A DNA stretch of 64,000 bases from Thauera terpenica 58Eu. Its GTDB lineage: Bacteria; Pseudomonadota; Gammaproteobacteria; Burkholderiales; Rhodocyclaceae. Shown one piece after another: positions 1 through 8,771 of this stretch. The first letter of the stretch is position 1. The number at the start of each line of letters is the position of its first letter. The DNA lies in contig NZ_ATJV01000045.1 in assembly GCF_000443165.1 (NCBI RefSeq), positions 19,308 through 83,307 on the forward strand, read 5' to 3'. The position numbers and the translations under genes were made by a program. The notes beneath the pieces are model-generated. The model ran no database searches. It saw nothing but the letters and a program-made list of their open reading frames with translations, and was not told the origin of the DNA.

Positions 1-1046
1 TCCGCACTGAAGCGGGCCCCGTGCGGCTGACCGAAGTCGTGCGAGGTCTTGACAAGCCCTGGTCGATTGCGTTCCTCCCCGACGGGCGGCTGCTGCTGAC
101 CGAGCGCCCCGGGCGCATGCGCATTGCAGCTCGCGACGGCACGTTGTCCGCGCCGCTGGCGGGTGTGCCGGCCGTGCATGCTGAGGGTCAGGGCGGGCTG
201 CTTGATGTCGCCCTGAGCCCGGACTTCGCGACTGACCAGCGCATCGTGTTCTCTTATGCGCAGCCGACGCCGACAGGTGCCCGTACCGCGGTGGCGCGCG
301 CCCGGCTTGATGTTGCGGCACTCAAGCTTGAGGATGTGAAGCTGATCTTCAGCCAGAACGAAGACCCTGCGGGCAAGCATCACTGGGGCTCACGCCTGGT
401 GTTCGATCGCGCTGGAAACCTCTTTGTGACCCTGGGTGATCGCTTTCATCCGCGCGAGCGGGCGCAGGCGCTCGACAGCCACCTGGGCAAGATCGTGCGT
501 ATCGACATGGATGGCAGCGTGCCGGCAGACAACCCCTTCCTGCAGCAGGCGGGCGCGAGTCCCGAGATCTGGTCGTACGGCCATCGCAACGTGCAGGGCG
601 CGGCGCTGCATCCGGCCACTGGCGAGCTGTGGGCACACGAGCACGGCCCGCAGGGCGGTGACGAGCTCAACCGTGTGCTGCCGGGGCGCAACTATGGCTG
701 GCCCGTGATCACCTTCGGGCGTGAATACGTGATCGGCACCAAGATTGGTGAAGGCACGGCGCGCGCCGATGTCGAGGCGCCGCTCACGCAGTGGACGCCG
801 TCGATCGCCCCGTCCGGGATGGCCTTCTACACCGCTGAGCTGTTCCCGCAGTGGAGGGGCAACCTGTTCTTGGGTGCGCTGAAGTATCAGATGCTGGTGC
901 GTCTGGTGGTGGACGGCAGCACGGTGGTGCACGAAGAGCGCCTTGAGCTGGGCAGACGAATTCGCGACGTGCGCCAGGGGCCGGACGGCCATCTGTGGTT
1001 GCTTGACGAGAGCGAAGGGCGCGTGCTGCGGCTGGACCCGGGCTGA
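1..1046 (+). CDS. PQQ-dependent sugar (aldose) dehydrogenase, 5' end outside window
   Basis: Soluble beta-propeller dehydrogenase of the YliI/GdhB-like family, which oxidises aldose sugars in the periplasm with PQQ. The visible 341+ residues contain the family's opening block (LDKPWSIAFLPDGRLLLTER), the HHWGSRLVFD region, the SYGHRNVQGAALHP block and the HEHGPQGGDELN block that lines the active site. The reading frame is open to the first base of the window, and the first in-frame start candidate (GTG at 21) already lies at the mature-protein beginning. The signal peptide and true start are therefore upstream and not visible. The gene converges on the HDOD gene, 43 bp away. Family assignment is firm; the exact substrate cannot be told. 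Confidence 0.88.
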   Translation, partial: RTEAGPVRLTEVVRGLDKPWSIAFLPDGRLLLTERPGRMRIAARDGTLSAPLAGVPAVHAEGQGGLLDVALSPDFATDQRIVFSYAQPTPTGARTAVARARLDVAALKLEDVKLIFSQNEDPAGKHHWGSRLVFDRAGNLFVTLGDRFHPRERAQALDSHLGKIVRIDMDGSVPADNPFLQQAGASPEIWSYGHRNVQGAALHPATGELWAHEHGPQGGDELNRVLPGRNYGWPVITFGREYVIGTKIGEGTARADVEAPLTQWTPSIAPSGMAFYTAELFPQWRGNLFLGALKYQMLVRLVVDGSTVVHEERLELGRRIRDVRQGPDGHLWLLDESEGRVLRLDPG

Positions 1047-1089
1047 GTGGTGCCAGCGCTTGACGCGGGAGAGTCAGCCGAGGCGGGCT

Positions 1090-2658
1090 TCAGCCGGCCT
1101 GCTTGATCGCAAGCACGGCCTGATTGCGCAGGGTTCGCAGCAAGGCGAGTTCCTGCTCGCTGATCTCGATTGCACCCGGACGCTCCTTGTCGGCGTAGAT
1201 CATCGCCACCGGCTTGCCCTTGATGGTGAGCGGGAGCAGCACGAAGGTGCGTGAGTGCACGGACTTGCGGTACCAGTCGGGCACGCGCATGGCGATGGCG
1301 GGGTCGTCGATATCGGAAATGAGGATGTCCACCCCTTTCGCCGTGGCCACGTTGAAGACGTTGTCCGGTTGTGCCGCGAGGCTGAACTGCAGCTGTCCGG
1401 CAAGCTCGGTGGCGCCCGGGCCGAAGCCGAAACGACCGTTCATCGTATTGTTGCGTGCGTCCCGCACACACAGCAGCACACGCTTGAAGCCCATGGCGCG
1501 GTACATGGTCTCGAGGATGATGCGCAACACATCGTTGAGCTTGAACTCCTCGACCAGGGTATTGCTGATGTCCTGGATGCCTGCGCTCAGCACGCCCTGA
1601 GCGTCCGCGGGTTTTTGTCCCGCTGGCGTGGGCTCGGCGCTGAGTCTTTGTTCGAGCGCGACCCCGCGGGGCATCGCACCGGGCTCTTCCTCGGCTGTAG
1701 TGCTGGGTGCGGTGTTGCCGAGGTAGTCGGCAAGATGGCGGCCGAGCTGTGTTTGTTGCAGGTCCACTCTGATGATGCGCGCAAAGGCGTGTGCTTCGTC
1801 GATTGCGCTCTCCATGTGCTCGCGCACCTGTGCGGCATCGATCGGTAGCGCCTCGGCAAAGCGGCTGACGATCGCGTCCATTGCCCGCTCGCGCTCGGCG
1901 GGCGGCAGGTGGAAGAGGGCATCGCAGTGTTCGTTGGCGCAGGCCGACAGCACGCGCAGGCGTTCTTCCTGGGTGTTGGCCTTGTGCACCTTGCTCGGTG
2001 GCAGCTTGCGCATGCTCTCCAGGATCAGTGACGGAAATCCCCAGCTGCGCGCGAGCCCGATCCCCAACTCCTCGAAGCTGACGCCGAGCACGCGCTGTGC
2101 GGCGACATCCTCGTGGCAGTCGTGCTGCTTCATCACCTGGCGGATGTCTGCGCTTTCCTCGGGGAAGAAGTACTGCGACAGCAGTCGACCCAGGCTGTGC
2201 AGCACCGAGCAGATATAGGCCTGTTCGAGCTCGCGCGTGCGCAGCTGTGTGGCGAGCTCGCGCGCGAACAGACCAGCGAGGCAGGCGCGCAGAAACTCCT
2301 CGCGCAGCTGTTCGGCGTCGGTCTTGTTCGGTAGATGTTCGAACAGCAGGATGGTGATGGCGATGCTGCGTACGGTGTCGAAGCCGAGCACGATCACCGC
2401 GCGCGACACGGTGCTGATCTGGCCGCCGCTGGCAGGGCGGTAGTGGGCCGAATTGACCAGCCGCAACAGCTTGTTGGTGAGGGCGACGTCACGCAGGATC
2501 AGGTTCGACAGCGTGCCCACCGTCTCGGATTCGCTCGCGGCGACGCGGTTGATCGCAACCACTGACTCCGACAAGGCGGGGAAGTCGCCACGCTGACGCA
2601 GGCGGCGCAGCAGGAAGTCGAGTGCGGGATTGGTCGATTGCGCCTGTGGCGGCTTCAT
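1090..2658 (-). CDS. HDOD domain protein with C-terminal GAF domain
   Basis: Cytoplasmic signalling protein of 522 aa. Residues ~12-210 form an HDOD domain (metal-independent HD-superfamily relative), recognisable from LRDVALTNKLLRLVNSAHY and the following VSRAVIVLGFDTVRSIAI block. Residues ~350-520 resemble a GAF sensor domain (VLRIILETMYRAMGFKRVLL, ending in EQELALLRTLRNQAVLAIKQ). A low-complexity linker lies between them. Members of this architecture are common in betaproteobacteria and are thought to act in cyclic-nucleotide or stress signalling; the ligand is unknown. It is transcribed alone. The start ATG at 2658 lies 124 bp upstream of the divergent dgkA start. No GGDEF or EAL domain is present. 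Confidence 0.85.
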   Translation of the reverse strand: MKPPQAQSTNPALDFLLRRLRQRGDFPALSESVVAINRVAASESETVGTLSNLILRDVALTNKLLRLVNSAHYRPASGGQISTVSRAVIVLGFDTVRSIAITILLFEHLPNKTDAEQLREEFLRACLAGLFARELATQLRTRELEQAYICSVLHSLGRLLSQYFFPEESADIRQVMKQHDCHEDVAAQRVLGVSFEELGIGLARSWGFPSLILESMRKLPPSKVHKANTQEERLRVLSACANEHCDALFHLPPAERERAMDAIVSRFAEALPIDAAQVREHMESAIDEAHAFARIIRVDLQQTQLGRHLADYLGNTAPSTTAEEEPGAMPRGVALEQRLSAEPTPAGQKPADAQGVLSAGIQDISNTLVEEFKLNDVLRIILETMYRAMGFKRVLLCVRDARNNTMNGRFGFGPGATELAGQLQFSLAAQPDNVFNVATAKGVDILISDIDDPAIAMRVPDWYRKSVHSRTFVLLPLTIKGKPVAMIYADKERPGAIEISEQELALLRTLRNQAVLAIKQAG

Positions 2659-2782
2659 GTCGGCATGGGGTGAAGGGTACGAGCCCTATAGCGTGCGACC
2701 AAACAGCGCGTGCTGCAATCCGCATCGCGCCGCTTTCGTGTAATGATCGCCATCCTTTCAAAAAACAACCCGGACGCGATCG

Positions 2783-3151
2783 ATGGAAAGCCCGTTCAAA
2801 GGCAAGACTGGCCTGCGCAGGGTGTGGAATGCGTTTCACTATTCGTGTGCCGGTCTGCACGCCGCTTACCGTCACGAAGACGCATTCCGTCAGGAGGTGC
2901 TGCTGGCGCTGGTCCTGGTCCCGCTCGCGATCTGGTTGGGCGAGGGCGCGGTGGAGCGCGCGCTGCTGATCGGCTGTGTATTGCTGGTGCTGATTGTCGA
3001 GCTCATCAACTCGGCGATCGAAGCCACCGTCGACCGCATCTCGCTGGATCGCCATCCGCTGGCAAAGCGCGCGAAGGACATTGGCAGCGCGGCGGTGATG
3101 ATTGCGCTGCTCAATGCCGTGCTGGTGTGGGCGCTGGTGCTGAGCGCTTGA
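2783..3151 (+). CDS. dgkA: Diacylglycerol kinase (prokaryotic, DgkA type)
   Basis: Small inner-membrane kinase that phosphorylates diacylglycerol to phosphatidate, recycling lipid from membrane-derived oligosaccharide or LPS modification. The 122-aa length is typical. The signature is present: E73 and N76 and E80 in VELINSAIEATVDR, followed by K98-D99-x-G-S-A-A. Three hydrophobic helices are visible (about 38-53, 58-75 and 102-120). It is a single gene, followed after 22 bp by a GC-rich palindrome and then by the convergent peptidase gene. Confidence 0.95.
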   Translation: MESPFKGKTGLRRVWNAFHYSCAGLHAAYRHEDAFRQEVLLALVLVPLAIWLGEGAVERALLIGCVLLVLIVELINSAIEATVDRISLDRHPLAKRAKDIGSAAVMIALLNAVLVWALVLSA

Positions 3152-3173
3152 GGCGCGCTGCACACGCGATGAA

Positions 3174-3194
3174 ACCGGACGCTATGCGTCCGGT
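3174..3194. terminator. Hairpin between convergent dgkA and peptidase genes
   Basis: Perfect 9-bp inverted repeat ACCGGACGC / GCGTCCGGT with a 3-base loop, located between two converging genes. There is no strong T tract on either side, so it is a likely but unproven bidirectional terminator. Confidence 0.5.
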
Positions 3195-3268
3195 CATAGG
3201 TGTCAACAGCTGAAAACCTTGAGGCCTTGCCGTGGGCGCACCGCAGTCCCGCTTTCAGTGTCCGCCTC

Positions 3269-3832
3269 TCAGGCCGACTTCGAGCCCCAGCTGCGCACCG
3301 TACCGGTGTCGATATGCAGGAAGTCCGACTCCGGGTAATAACCAACGCCGCCTGCGCCCAGTGCGATGGCGGCATCGCGCAGGCGCGCCGTATTGCAGCC
3401 GAGCAGGCGGATGTCGATCGCCTTGCCATCCATGTGCAGGCTGCGCTTGGCCACGCCACCGCCGCCGGTGCGGCGCAGCATGCTGTTGGTCCTGGACGAG
3501 CGGAAGCCAGAGATGATTTCAAACGTGCCCCCGCCACAGCTCACGTTCAATGCGTGCAGGATGTCGTAGAGTCTGGGGTCCATGCGCGCGACCTCGCCGG
3601 TTCGGAAGTCGCGCAATAGCCAGTTCAAGCGCTGGAGGGCGGGGTCTATATAGCCATTACGGTTTCGATAGCTCGTTTCGAGGCGTTCATCCGTATGGGT
3701 GTGGCGGAAGGCCAGGTGGAGGCCGCTTGCGGCATGTGCGGAAGCAAAGGGCAAGGCCAGCGGCAGGGCAGAAAGCCCCTTCAGAAACAGGCGACGCTGC
3801 GGGGCAGCATGAGGGCGGGATATCTTGATCAT
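3269..3832 (-). CDS. YcbK/MepK-like murein DD-endopeptidase (DUF882, M15 clan)
   Basis: 187-aa exported peptidase predicted to cleave peptide cross-links in peptidoglycan. The N-terminus has a twin-arginine-like motif (QRRLFLKG, residues 12-19) followed by a hydrophobic stretch and an Ala-rich cleavage region near 30-36. The mature part has the zinc-ligand pattern of the family: H133 in SLHMDGKAIDIR with D140, and H173-x-D175 in DFLHIDTGTVR. The FEIISGFRS block is also typical. It is divergent from, and nearly overlaps, the L,D-transpeptidase gene. The same pairing of an L,D-transpeptidase (YcbB) with this peptidase (YcbK) is known from enterobacteria, which supports a joint role in 3-3 cross-link metabolism. 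Confidence 0.9.
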   Translation of the reverse strand: MIKISRPHAAPQRRLFLKGLSALPLALPFASAHAASGLHLAFRHTHTDERLETSYRNRNGYIDPALQRLNWLLRDFRTGEVARMDPRLYDILHALNVSCGGGTFEIISGFRSSRTNSMLRRTGGGGVAKRSLHMDGKAIDIRLLGCNTARLRDAAIALGAGGVGYYPESDFLHIDTGTVRSWGSKSA

Positions 3833-3869
3833 GAATAATATTCAGTCCGTACAAGCACTTGAAGGCGGC

Positions 3870-5642
3870 ATGCTAACCGAGCTCGGCCTCGATTGGGGCA
3901 AAACAGTTGTAACGGCAGCGGCCTTGCTGGCAGCGCTGCTGAGCAGCGCGCCTCTGCCTGCCCAGGCTGTGGGCGCTGATTCTGGCCTTGACTCGCGCCT
4001 TTCCCGGAGTGCGGATGGCATCAGTGCTGCCAATGGCGTGCTGCCAGCCCTGCTCGAGAATCGGCTGACGATGAGTTTGCACGGGGTGGAGGATCCTGCA
4101 CTGCTGTTCTATCTGCAGCGCGGCTTTCGCCCGGCATGGACGCAGCAGGAAAAACTGCATGGGCTGATCGAGGCGGTGAGGACTCTGGATGAGCACGGCC
4201 TGGATGCGGCTGATTTTGCGCTGGAGCGCTTGCGCACCGAGGCCTTGTATCGCTTTGCAGACCTGCCGCCCGAACGTCAGGTGGAGCGCGAGCTGTTGTT
4301 CACCGACACCCTCGCGCGCCTGCTGCAGCAGCTTCGTCATGGCAGGCTCAATCCCCGCACGCTCTACGCCGACTGGAATTTCTCCGCTCCGGCGCGACCA
4401 CTGGAGCAGGCCGCGCGTCTGGCGCAGGTGCTTGAGGCGCCTGCGCTGAACGCCGCGGTGCAGGCGCAGGCGCCCGATCTGGATCTGTACCGCGAGCTGC
4501 AGGCTGCGCTCAAGCACTACCGCATGCTCGCGACATGGGGTGACTGGCCCAAGGTGGCAAGCGGCCCGACCTTGCGCCCCGACGCACGCGATCCGCGCAT
4601 TGCGGCCGTGCGTGCACGTCTGGCCGCGGAGGAGCGCGCGCTACGGGCGTTGGCCTCGAACGCTCCGGGCTCGAGCGCCACGGGCGAGCACCCTCCCGCC
4701 CCGGCCAACAGCCGCACGACAGGCCTGGCCAGCCTCGCCGACACCACCGATGCCTCGCATTACGACCCGGTGCTGGTCGAGGCGGTGCGGCGCTTTCAGC
4801 AGCGCGCCGGCCTCGCGGTGGATGCGGCGCTGGGGAAGCAGACCGTCGACGCGCTCAACATCAGCCCGGCACAGCGTGTGGCGCAGCTTCGTGTCAATCT
4901 GGAGCGGCTGCGCTGGGTGGCGCAAGACATGCAGGGCGACCACATGCTGGTGGACCTCACCGGCTACCGACTCCGTCTTCATCTTGGTGGGCAGCTCGCA
5001 TGGTCGGCGCGCATCGTGGTCGGCAAGCCGACGCGAAAAACGCCCGCCCTGCTCGACAGCGTGCAGCACCTGGTGCTGAATCCAAAGTGGGTGGTGCCGC
5101 CCACCATCCTGCGTGAGGACGTTGTCCCGGGTGTGGTGCGCAATCCGGATTACCTCGTCAAACATCGCATGCAGATCGTCGATCGTTCAGGCGCGAGCGT
5201 GGATGCGCAGCACATCGACTGGAAGGCGGCGCGCCAGCACGGCCTTCCGTACCGGGTCGTGCAGGACTCGGGCGCAGACGGCTCGCTGGGTCGGATCAAG
5301 TTCTCACTGGCCAATCCGTATGCCATCTACCTGCATGACACCAACGCGCCCTCCCTGTTCAGGCGCGACACGCGTGCCCTCAGTTCGGGTTGTGTTCGTG
5401 TCGAGAAGCCCAATGAGCTTGCGGTGCTTCTGCTTGACGATCCCGAGCGCTGGGGGCCGGAGGCGCTGGAGCAGGCGCTCGCCACCGGCAAGACGCGTAC
5501 CTTGCCAGTGGCACGCCAGATTCCAGTGCTGCTGCACTACGCCAGCGCCGGACTTGATGAGCAAGGTCGTCTTCAGTTCCGCCCCGACATCTATGCCCGG
5601 GACGAGGCGCTGCGGGTGGCGCTCGACGGCGTGCAGCGCTGA
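3870..5642 (+). CDS. L,D-transpeptidase of the YcbB/LdtD family
   Basis: Periplasmic enzyme that forms 3-3 peptidoglycan cross-links. It has a signal-peptide-like N-terminus, a scaffold region, a peptidoglycan-binding module (VRRFQQRAGLAVDAALGKQT) and a YkuD catalytic domain. The YkuD motif is complete: H-D-T in YLHDTNAPSLF, then SSGCVRVEKPNEL with catalytic Cys at residue ~508. I chose ATG 3870 because GAAGGCGG lies just upstream; an in-frame ATG at 3825 would overlap the divergent peptidase gene by 8 bp and gives a poor signal peptide. At ~590 aa it matches family length. A Pro/Ala-rich insertion (around 4670-4740) separates the scaffold from the binding module. Confidence 0.92.
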   Translation: MLTELGLDWGKTVVTAAALLAALLSSAPLPAQAVGADSGLDSRLSRSADGISAANGVLPALLENRLTMSLHGVEDPALLFYLQRGFRPAWTQQEKLHGLIEAVRTLDEHGLDAADFALERLRTEALYRFADLPPERQVERELLFTDTLARLLQQLRHGRLNPRTLYADWNFSAPARPLEQAARLAQVLEAPALNAAVQAQAPDLDLYRELQAALKHYRMLATWGDWPKVASGPTLRPDARDPRIAAVRARLAAEERALRALASNAPGSSATGEHPPAPANSRTTGLASLADTTDASHYDPVLVEAVRRFQQRAGLAVDAALGKQTVDALNISPAQRVAQLRVNLERLRWVAQDMQGDHMLVDLTGYRLRLHLGGQLAWSARIVVGKPTRKTPALLDSVQHLVLNPKWVVPPTILREDVVPGVVRNPDYLVKHRMQIVDRSGASVDAQHIDWKAARQHGLPYRVVQDSGADGSLGRIKFSLANPYAIYLHDTNAPSLFRRDTRALSSGCVRVEKPNELAVLLLDDPERWGPEALEQALATGKTRTLPVARQIPVLLHYASAGLDEQGRLQFRPDIYARDEALRVALDGVQR

Positions 5643-5693
5643 AACGCCATGCGCCCGGCGGCCGCGCGCTGCGCGCTGGTGGGCTTGTGTCCC

Positions 5694-5906
5694 TCAGTCC
5701 GCCTCGGGCTCCTCGCGCATCAGGCTGAGCGCGAGGCGAATGCCGATCCAGGCGTTCATCAGCGCCAGGCCTGCGACCACCGCCATCACCAGCGGTATCA
5801 AGGTGTAGCTGCGCAGCACCCAGGCCAGTAGCGACGACAACAGGTTGAGCACAAGCATCATCCAGAACGCGGGATTGCGTGGTTGCCACAGGCGTGCGAG
5901 TTTCAT
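5694..5906 (-). CDS. Small two-helix membrane protein, unknown function
   Basis: 70-aa protein beginning MKLARLWQPRNPAFWMMLVL, with two hydrophobic segments (about 14-30 and 36-52) and an acidic C-terminus (REEPEAD). Its ATG overlaps the TGA of the upstream MFS gene by 4 bases (ATGA at 5903-5906), so the two are almost certainly translated from one message. I do not recognise a family. The overlap suggests a partner or accessory to the transporter, but nothing in the sequence proves it. Confidence 0.72.
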   Translation of the reverse strand: MKLARLWQPRNPAFWMMLVLNLLSSLLAWVLRSYTLIPLVMAVVAGLALMNAWIGIRLALSLMREEPEAD

Positions 5907-7144
5907 TGCGAATCCAGTACGGCAGGTGTTCGCAGACGGCCACTGCGAGCGATGTGATAGACATAGAGCGCCAGCCCAACCTCGACGGCGCCGATGCTGA
6001 CAAACACCGGTACATGAGGATGGGCGGTGAAGCCGGCATAGAAGGCCAGCAGCAGGCTGCTGATGAGCGGCCCGCACGCAAAGCCGAGCGAGCCTGCCAT
6101 GTTGAAGGCCGCGAGCGCGCTGGCGCGGCATTCTTCGCCGCCATAGTGCGCGGCCAGCACCAGCGAGGGCGCGTACATCAGCGCGGCAATCACGCCGCCC
6201 GCCGCCATCGTCGCCACCACCCAGTGCGCCGGCACGAAGGCCAGCGCGCCAAGAAAGACGCCGTAGAGGATGCTCCCCACCACCATCATCAGCAGCGGGT
6301 CCCAGTGCCGTGACAGGTGGCCGGCCGGCCAGGTCAGCAGTGAGAAGGGAATGAGGAAGGCGGCCATGGCCGCACCGATTGCGCGCGCGTCGAAGCCGAG
6401 GGTGAGCCCGAGGTAGAGCGATAGCGTGGACACGATGAAGCCCACGGTGAGCCGATCAGCGAAGGAGAAGGCCAGGGGGATGAGCAATTCGCGGCGTTTG
6501 CTCAGGGTGGCGAGAATTTCGCCGATCGCCAGGCGCGCGCGCGCCGTCGTCGAATCCTGCAGTCCGGCCGCGCCGATCACCGCCAGCGCCAGTGACAACA
6601 GCCCGCCACCCAGGGGCACCCAGAGTGGATCGATGCCCCCGATCACACCGCCGAGCGGCGCGCCCATGGCGACGCCAATGCTGATCGCGGCGCCGATCGC
6701 GCCCATGCGCGCACCCAATCCGGTGCGACCCACCTGATCCGCACCCAGGGCCATCAACAGCGACAGCGCCGACATATGGGCAAAGCCTTCGATCAGGCGC
6801 AGCGCCAGCAAGATGGCGTAGCTGTCGAGATGTCGATAAGCGTAGGCGATGCCGAGCAGCGTCAGCCCGTTGACGCTCAAGGCGACGACGACCAGCACCT
6901 TGCGCCGACCGAGTCGGTCCGACAGCAAGCCGGCGATCGGGGCGCCGAGCAGGGCCCCGATCATGTTGATCGACATGAAGAAGTGACTGCCGAACTGGCC
7001 CAGCCCTTCAAACCGCTGTGCGGTGAAGACCGACAGCACCGGCACCATGGCGGTCACCGGCAACATCAGGCCGACGAGCAGCAGTAGCGGCAGCAGTGCT
7101 CGTGCGTGCGGGGCAGCGGTGAGGGCAAGGGAGGGGGCGGCCAT
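5903..7144 (-). CDS. MFS transporter
   Basis: 413-aa inner-membrane permease with about 12 hydrophobic segments. The MFS loop 2-3 signature is present as GLLSDRLGRRKVLVVVAL, and a weaker partner in the second half (WPAGHLSRHWDP). The substrate cannot be inferred; the overall look is that of drug/metabolite exporters of the DHA1 group. It is co-transcribed with the overlapping 70-aa membrane protein downstream. The following upstream gene on the same strand begins 68 bp away and is unrelated in type. Confidence 0.88.
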   Translation of the reverse strand: MAAPSLALTAAPHARALLPLLLLVGLMLPVTAMVPVLSVFTAQRFEGLGQFGSHFFMSINMIGALLGAPIAGLLSDRLGRRKVLVVVALSVNGLTLLGIAYAYRHLDSYAILLALRLIEGFAHMSALSLLMALGADQVGRTGLGARMGAIGAAISIGVAMGAPLGGVIGGIDPLWVPLGGGLLSLALAVIGAAGLQDSTTARARLAIGEILATLSKRRELLIPLAFSFADRLTVGFIVSTLSLYLGLTLGFDARAIGAAMAAFLIPFSLLTWPAGHLSRHWDPLLMMVVGSILYGVFLGALAFVPAHWVVATMAAGGVIAALMYAPSLVLAAHYGGEECRASALAAFNMAGSLGFACGPLISSLLLAFYAGFTAHPHVPVFVSIGAVEVGLALYVYHIARSGRLRTPAVLDSQ

Positions 7145-7212
7145 GAGCGCGGTGCGATGTGGAAGACAGGCCGAATGATACGCTGTGAGCAGGCGCAGCC
7201 CGTGTCGCCGCC

Positions 7213-7818
7213 TCAGTCCTCGTCGCGCTGCGGGCGCCGGAAGTCGTCCTTGATCCAGTTGCTCGCGCTCGTGCTCGTCAGGCGGAAGTCAGGGCGGACG
7301 CGCACCTGCGCCACCTCTTCACCCAGGGCATCCAGCGCGCTGAGGATGGCATAGGGTTCGTATTCGTCGGGCGTGATGTCGAGGCGGATGTCCCATTCAC
7401 GCTCGAGCGCATAAACCGTGAGGCGCTTGTGCAGCGCTGCGTGGGCCTGCTGGGCATGGCGCTGCAAGACTTCGGTCGCGGTCTTGATCAGGGTGTTGAA
7501 GGCGGTCTGGTCGAGCGGCTTGGGGTTCTTCTTGTCACGCCCCATGGTCCACGGTCCGACCAGTGCCGGCTCCGGTTCCCCGTCCATGAGCATTTCGACT
7601 GCCCAGCCGTCGTCATCTTCGTTCTTGATCACCCGCGCCATCCAGCCATTGTCGTGCCACAGACGACTTTCACGAATGGCGCTCGCTTCTTCGACGGCCA
7701 TCATCTGCGGCGCCGAGGTGGATTCAGCCGCGGCTGCGGTCGGGTTTGCGTCGGGCGCCGTCGTGGGGTCGGGTGCGGGATTGGCGTCGGATGGGGGCAG
7801 GGCGTGGGGAGGGGTCAT
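7213..7818 (-). CDS. Conserved hypothetical protein, acidic, cytoplasmic
   Basis: 201-aa protein of unknown function. Residues 1-40 are a low-complexity Pro/Ala/Thr-rich leader. The remainder is a compact soluble domain rich in Trp and acidic residues (RLWHDNGWMARVIKNEDDDG, then EREWDIRLDITPDEYEPYAI). No signal peptide, membrane segment or catalytic motif is visible. Codon use matches its core neighbours, so it is probably a lineage-conserved gene rather than an import. Confidence 0.75.
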   Translation of the reverse strand: MTPPHALPPSDANPAPDPTTAPDANPTAAAAESTSAPQMMAVEEASAIRESRLWHDNGWMARVIKNEDDDGWAVEMLMDGEPEPALVGPWTMGRDKKNPKPLDQTAFNTLIKTATEVLQRHAQQAHAALHKRLTVYALEREWDIRLDITPDEYEPYAILSALDALGEEVAQVRVRPDFRLTSTSASNWIKDDFRRPQRDED

Positions 7819-8047
7819 GGTTTGGTGGTGAGCCTGGAGATGGGCTAGGGTTTTCCCCAGCCGATGGGGACAGGCTTGTGGGCTGGCCTGTGGATAAGCA
7901 GGCGCAGCCCTTGCAGGTGAAGGGCTTTCGGGGCCTGCCTCTTTATGAGGCGGGTGGGGGTGTTCCCCACCGTGTCGCCGAGAAACTGAGGGCCCTGTGA
8001 GGCCGTGGCCGGAGACGCGGCGATCGCTTCCTTGCGTGCGCGGGCGC
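7819..8047. other. Intergenic region with a DnaA-box-like site and hairpin
   Basis: About 230 bp without a gene. It contains one perfect DnaA-box sequence (TTATCCACA on the minus strand, 7889-7897) and a stem-loop around 7936-7962 (GCCTGCCTC / GAGGCGGGT). There is only one clear DnaA box and no AT-rich unwinding element, so I do not call an origin. Confidence 0.35.
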
Positions 8048-8662
8048 TCAGCGTTTGCGCTGGGCGGGCGGCGTGCGCGTCATCAGCCGGATGTCACGTC
8101 TATGACTGGCAGCGAGTTTTTCCGCCGCGTTCTCCATTGCGGTCCAGGAGCCGCCGTGCGCCAGATACGCCGTGATCCATTCGGGCGTGCTGCCTTCGCC
8201 AGTCCAGGTCAGGGTGCGACTGGCGGGATGAACGTAACGAATCTCGGGCGTCGGGGTAGCGTCGATCGCAGCAGGCTCAGGCTCAGCGGGCAGAGGGGCG
8301 GCTGCGGGCGAGCTTGCGATTTCGCTCGTGCCGGCACTAGCGTCCTCGGCAGCCACGCCTGGTGGCGCGGGAACGGGAACGGGCTCGGCAGCAGGCTCGG
8401 CAGGCGTACGCGGGGGTCTCTTGAGGGTGCCTGATCTTGCCGCGGGCGGGGCTGCGGCGGGCGTGTCATTGGCGTCCGCCACCGCGTCGGGCAGGGGGGC
8501 GGGCGCTGCCACGCTACCGACTTCGGTCGTACCGGTCGCGCTGGAAGTCTCCGGCGTCGCGCTCGACGCGAGGGCAGCTTCGCGCTTGGCGATCTCGTGT
8601 TTGACTTCGGCAAGCAAGGACTCCAGCTCGGAGAGGACGTGCTCGCTCAGGACGATGGGCAT
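8048..8662 (-). CDS. H-NS-like protein with long Ala/Pro linker and altered DNA-binding motif
   Basis: 204-aa protein. The N-terminus (LSELESLLAEVKHEIAKREA, residues ~9-29) looks like the short coiled coil of H-NS family proteins. Residues ~30-140 are a very long Ala/Pro/Thr-rich linker. The C-terminus (VHPASRTLTWTGEGSTPEWI) aligns with the H-NS DNA-binding loop, whose usual core is TWTGRGRxPxW. Here the central Arg is replaced by Glu (GEG), which would weaken minor-groove binding. It is monocistronic. It could be a nucleoid protein, a modulator of other H-NS paralogues, or a protein that has lost DNA binding. Confidence 0.75.
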   Translation of the reverse strand: MPIVLSEHVLSELESLLAEVKHEIAKREAALASSATPETSSATGTTEVGSVAAPAPLPDAVADANDTPAAAPPAARSGTLKRPPRTPAEPAAEPVPVPAPPGVAAEDASAGTSEIASSPAAAPLPAEPEPAAIDATPTPEIRYVHPASRTLTWTGEGSTPEWITAYLAHGGSWTAMENAAEKLAASHRRDIRLMTRTPPAQRKR

Positions 8663-8771
8663 ACTTGGCCTTGGGGTTGCTTGGTGCTCGAATGATACCG
8701 GGCACGCTGGGTAAGAGGTTGTTCCGACCCTCCTTCACGGTTTTGCAAGGCGTGGGAAAAAAACCTGTGCA

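Noticed and set aside
7880..7900. Perfect DnaA box suggesting a replication origin
   Set aside because: Only one clear box, no AT-rich unwinding region and no dnaA/dnaN or parA/gidA neighbours.
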